Positions 62,511 to 64,000 of a stretch of 64,000 bases of DNA are shown in pieces (position 1 is the stretch's first letter; each line of letters opens with the position of its first letter). The DNA is taken from assembly GCF_001721685.1 (NCBI RefSeq), contig NZ_CP012502.1, forward strand, positions 2,914,001 to 2,978,000, in the 5' to 3' direction. The position numbers and the translations under genes are program-made. Under the pieces are notes generated by a model that saw only the letters and a program-made list of their open reading frames with translations, was not told the DNA's origin and searched no databases. This DNA comes from Salisediminibacterium beveridgei. GTDB lineage: Bacteria; Bacillota; Bacilli; Bacillales; Salisediminibacteriaceae.

Positions 62511-62517
62511 TGAGCTT

Positions 62518-63153
62518 TTAATTGAGTGGATAATGCTTGAGGAAATAGATGAGGGATTGCAGTTCAACAGACAGATCAATATGGTGCACACGGATATTAT
62601 CCGGTACGGTCAATCTTGCCGGAGTGAAATTCAGGATGCCTTTGATACCGGATTCCAGCAGTTGATCTGTGATGCCCTGTGCGGCCATGGACGGCACAGT
62701 GAGAATCACCACTTCAATGTCTCCGAGTTTTTCCTCCATATCATCGAAATGATAAATCGGCACATCACCAATCGTCTGATCCACTTTCGAGCGGTCGACA
62801 TCAAACGCCATTTCAATTCGGGTATTATTACTCTTACTGAAATTATAATTCAAAAATGCCGTACCCAGATTACCGACACCAACCAGTGCCACTTTCGTCA
62901 GCTCATCCTGATCCAGCGTTTTCCGGAAAAAGGACAGGAGATAGTTGACGTTATAACCGTAGCCTTTTTTGCCTAAAGCTCCAAAATACGAAAAATCCCT
63001 GCGGATCGTAGCCGAATCCACCTTCACCGCTTCACTGAGTTCACTTGAGGACACGCGGTGTTTTCCCGATGCCTGAAGCCCTTCGAGAAACCGGTAATAC
63101 AGCGGGAGCCGTTTTGCAGTTGCCTGTGGTATCTTTGCCTGATCTACTTCCAT
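62518..63153 (-). CDS. rex: Redox-sensing transcriptional repressor Rex
   Basis: 211 residues: winged-helix domain (about 5-75; [17 protein letters not shown]...[26 protein letters not shown]) and Rossmann domain (about 80-200; [16 protein letters not shown]) that senses NADH/NAD+. Rex represses fermentation and respiration genes when NADH is low. The ATG at 63153 is preferred to an upstream TTG; GGAGG lies 10 nt before. Follows moaC by 24 bp, as in B. subtilis. Confidence 0.95.
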   Translation of the reverse strand: MEVDQAKIPQATAKRLPLYYRFLEGLQASGKHRVSSSELSEAVKVDSATIRRDFSYFGALGKKGYGYNVNYLLSFFRKTLDQDELTKVALVGVGNLGTAFLNYNFSKSNNTRIEMAFDVDRSKVDQTIGDVPIYHFDDMEEKLGDIEVVILTVPSMAAQGITDQLLESGIKGILNFTPARLTVPDNIRVHHIDLSVELQSLIYFLKHYPLN

Positions 63154-63177
63154 TTCTACACAACCTCCGTTCAGCAA

Positions 63178-63663
63178 TTATCCTTCTCTTTTGAAATCGC
63201 CACTCTTACCGCCGGTTTTCTCCAGCAGGTACGTTTCACCAATCACCATGCCTTTATCAACGGCCTTGCACATATCATACACCGTCAATGCGGTAGCGCT
63301 GGCTGATGTTAACGCTTCCATCTCGACGCCTGTACTGCCTTTGGTTTTCACAGCCACCCGGATGTTCAGACGATGCGACGGCTTTTCTTCCGTCCAGTCA
63401 AACGCAATGTCCACACCGCTGAGTGACAGTGGGTGACACATTGGAATGATCTGTGCCGTATTTTTCGCAGCCATGACTCCGGCTACCTGCGCCACTGCCA
63501 GTACGTCCCCTTTTTTCATGGCACCCTGGCGAACAGCTTCATAAATGTCATTGTTCACTACTACACTTGATACCGCAACGGCGGTCCGGACCGTTTCATT
63601 CTTGTCGGAGATGTCAACCATCTTCGCCCGGCCCTGTTCATTAAAATGGGTAAATGAATCCAT
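63178..63663 (-). CDS. moaC: Cyclic pyranopterin monophosphate synthase MoaC
   Basis: 161 residues. Together with MoaA it converts GTP to cyclic pyranopterin, the first step of molybdenum cofactor synthesis. Family motifs: [46 protein letters not shown] and [23 protein letters not shown]. The start [11 protein letters not shown] follows GAGGAGGG. First gene of moaC-rex; the cofactor is needed by the molybdoenzyme 10 kb away, though this gene order also exists in B. subtilis without it. Confidence 0.95.
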   Translation of the reverse strand: MDSFTHFNEQGRAKMVDISDKNETVRTAVAVSSVVVNNDIYEAVRQGAMKKGDVLAVAQVAGVMAAKNTAQIIPMCHPLSLSGVDIAFDWTEEKPSHRLNIRVAVKTKGSTGVEMEALTSASATALTVYDMCKAVDKGMVIGETYLLEKTGGKSGDFKREG

Positions 63664-63813
63664 CGCATACCCTCCTCGTATTCTTCCACTATTGTACACT
63701 ATTTTTTCACAAACTGCACATATTATTCCGGAAAAGTTGCCACTGACAAAGGAATTCATGTACACTTACGTTGTGAATCAACAAGAAGACGAGCGAATAA
63801 GGGATGAACAATC

Positions 63814-64000
63814 ATGATTGTATTACAATGTGCACAACTGTCCAAGTCCTTCGGGACGGACACGATCCTCAATCAGGTCAAGCTGGAAGTGAAATCGAAT
63901 GAACGGATCGCACTGGTGGGACGAAACGGTGCAGGGAAATCCACACTGTTGAAGATCATTGCAGGTGAATTAACGCATGACGAAGGGACACTCATGATCC
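63814..64000 (+). CDS. ydiF: ABC-F family ATPase, N-terminal part (YdiF-like), cut by window end
   Basis: The first 62 residues (MIVLQCAQLSKSFGTDTIL...) contain the Walker A motif GRNGAGKST and the usual first-domain opening of ABC-F proteins, which act on ribosomes and lack membrane parts. AAGGGATG precedes the ATG. Divergent from moaC, matching the ydiF-moaC-rex neighbourhood in B. subtilis. The rest lies outside the window. Confidence 0.85.
   Translation, partial: MIVLQCAQLSKSFGTDTILNQVKLEVKSNERIALVGRNGAGKSTLLKIIAGELTHDEGTLMI

Noticed and set aside
63692..63712. Rex operator before moaC
   Set aside because: TTGT...TCACAA keeps only one good half-site and the spacing is 3 bp too long for the TTGTGAA-N4-TTCACAA consensus.

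Overview
The window looks like chromosomal DNA from a Gram-positive bacterium of the family Bacillaceae, probably a haloalkaliphilic, facultatively anaerobic one. The evidence is canonical SD sequences, the CIRCE-controlled groES-groEL operon, CcpA cre boxes, an AcoR/sigma-54 acetoin operon, LPXTG-type surface proteins with sortases, acidic extracellular proteins, and a block (groEL-groES-ydiL-ydiK ... rex-moaC-ydiF) that matches the Bacillus subtilis ydi region. The respiratory module recalls Salisediminibacterium / 'Bacillus selenitireducens'-type organisms, but this species placement is inference. No rRNA, tRNA or CRISPR array was seen.

Layout. 0.2-9.2 kb: an 8.4-kb gene for a giant LPXTG-type adhesin (11 Cna-B and 6 SpaA-like domains) followed at once by its class D-like sortase. 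9.8-14.9 kb: a hybrid histidine kinase carrying two kinase modules, facing a SARP-type response regulator and a membrane protein. 15.1-21.8 kb: acoR, then acoABC-bdhA for acetoin/2,3-butanediol breakdown, behind a sigma-54 promoter with a cre box and a candidate leader peptide. 21.9-32.4 kb: DASH cryptochrome with a TIGR03643 partner, NADH oxidase behind a perfect CRP/FNR-type box, OsmC/glutaredoxin pair, Crp/Fnr regulator, an ISL3 transposase, thioredoxin, Dps, and a divergent SDR/TetR pair with a palindromic operator. 32.9-37.7 kb: dihydrouridine synthase, SHOCT protein, multicopper oxidase, dicarboxylate transporter.

38.0-41.7 kb: an ECF sigma factor and its anti-sigma factor, next to a surface protein with two His-bearing repeats and an MPQTG anchor plus a class F sortase lipoprotein. 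Both operons are preceded by the same promoter heptamers, GTGATCC-N16-CGTTAGC, which makes this a small self-contained cell-surface regulon. 41.9-46.6 kb: stand-alone metabolic genes.

46.9-64 kb: groEL-groES, ydiL-ydiK, then about 12 kb of respiratory genes, then rex-moaC and the start of ydiF. In B. subtilis the place between ydiK and rex holds tatAy-tatCy. Here it holds an MFS transporter, a periplasmic binding protein with no transporter, a sensor kinase and an NtrC-type regulator (one operon). These are followed by a terminator and a sigma-54 promoter that reads into tatA, a four-cluster Fe-S subunit, an NrfD subunit, a 1042-residue Tat-exported molybdopterin oxidoreductase and a TorD chaperone. 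The B-C-A gene order and the catalytic-subunit length resemble tetrathionate reductase, but the substrate cannot be read from sequence. This ligand-sensing, sigma-54-driven respiratory module and the ECF/sortase-F surface regulon are the two most interesting systems in the window.
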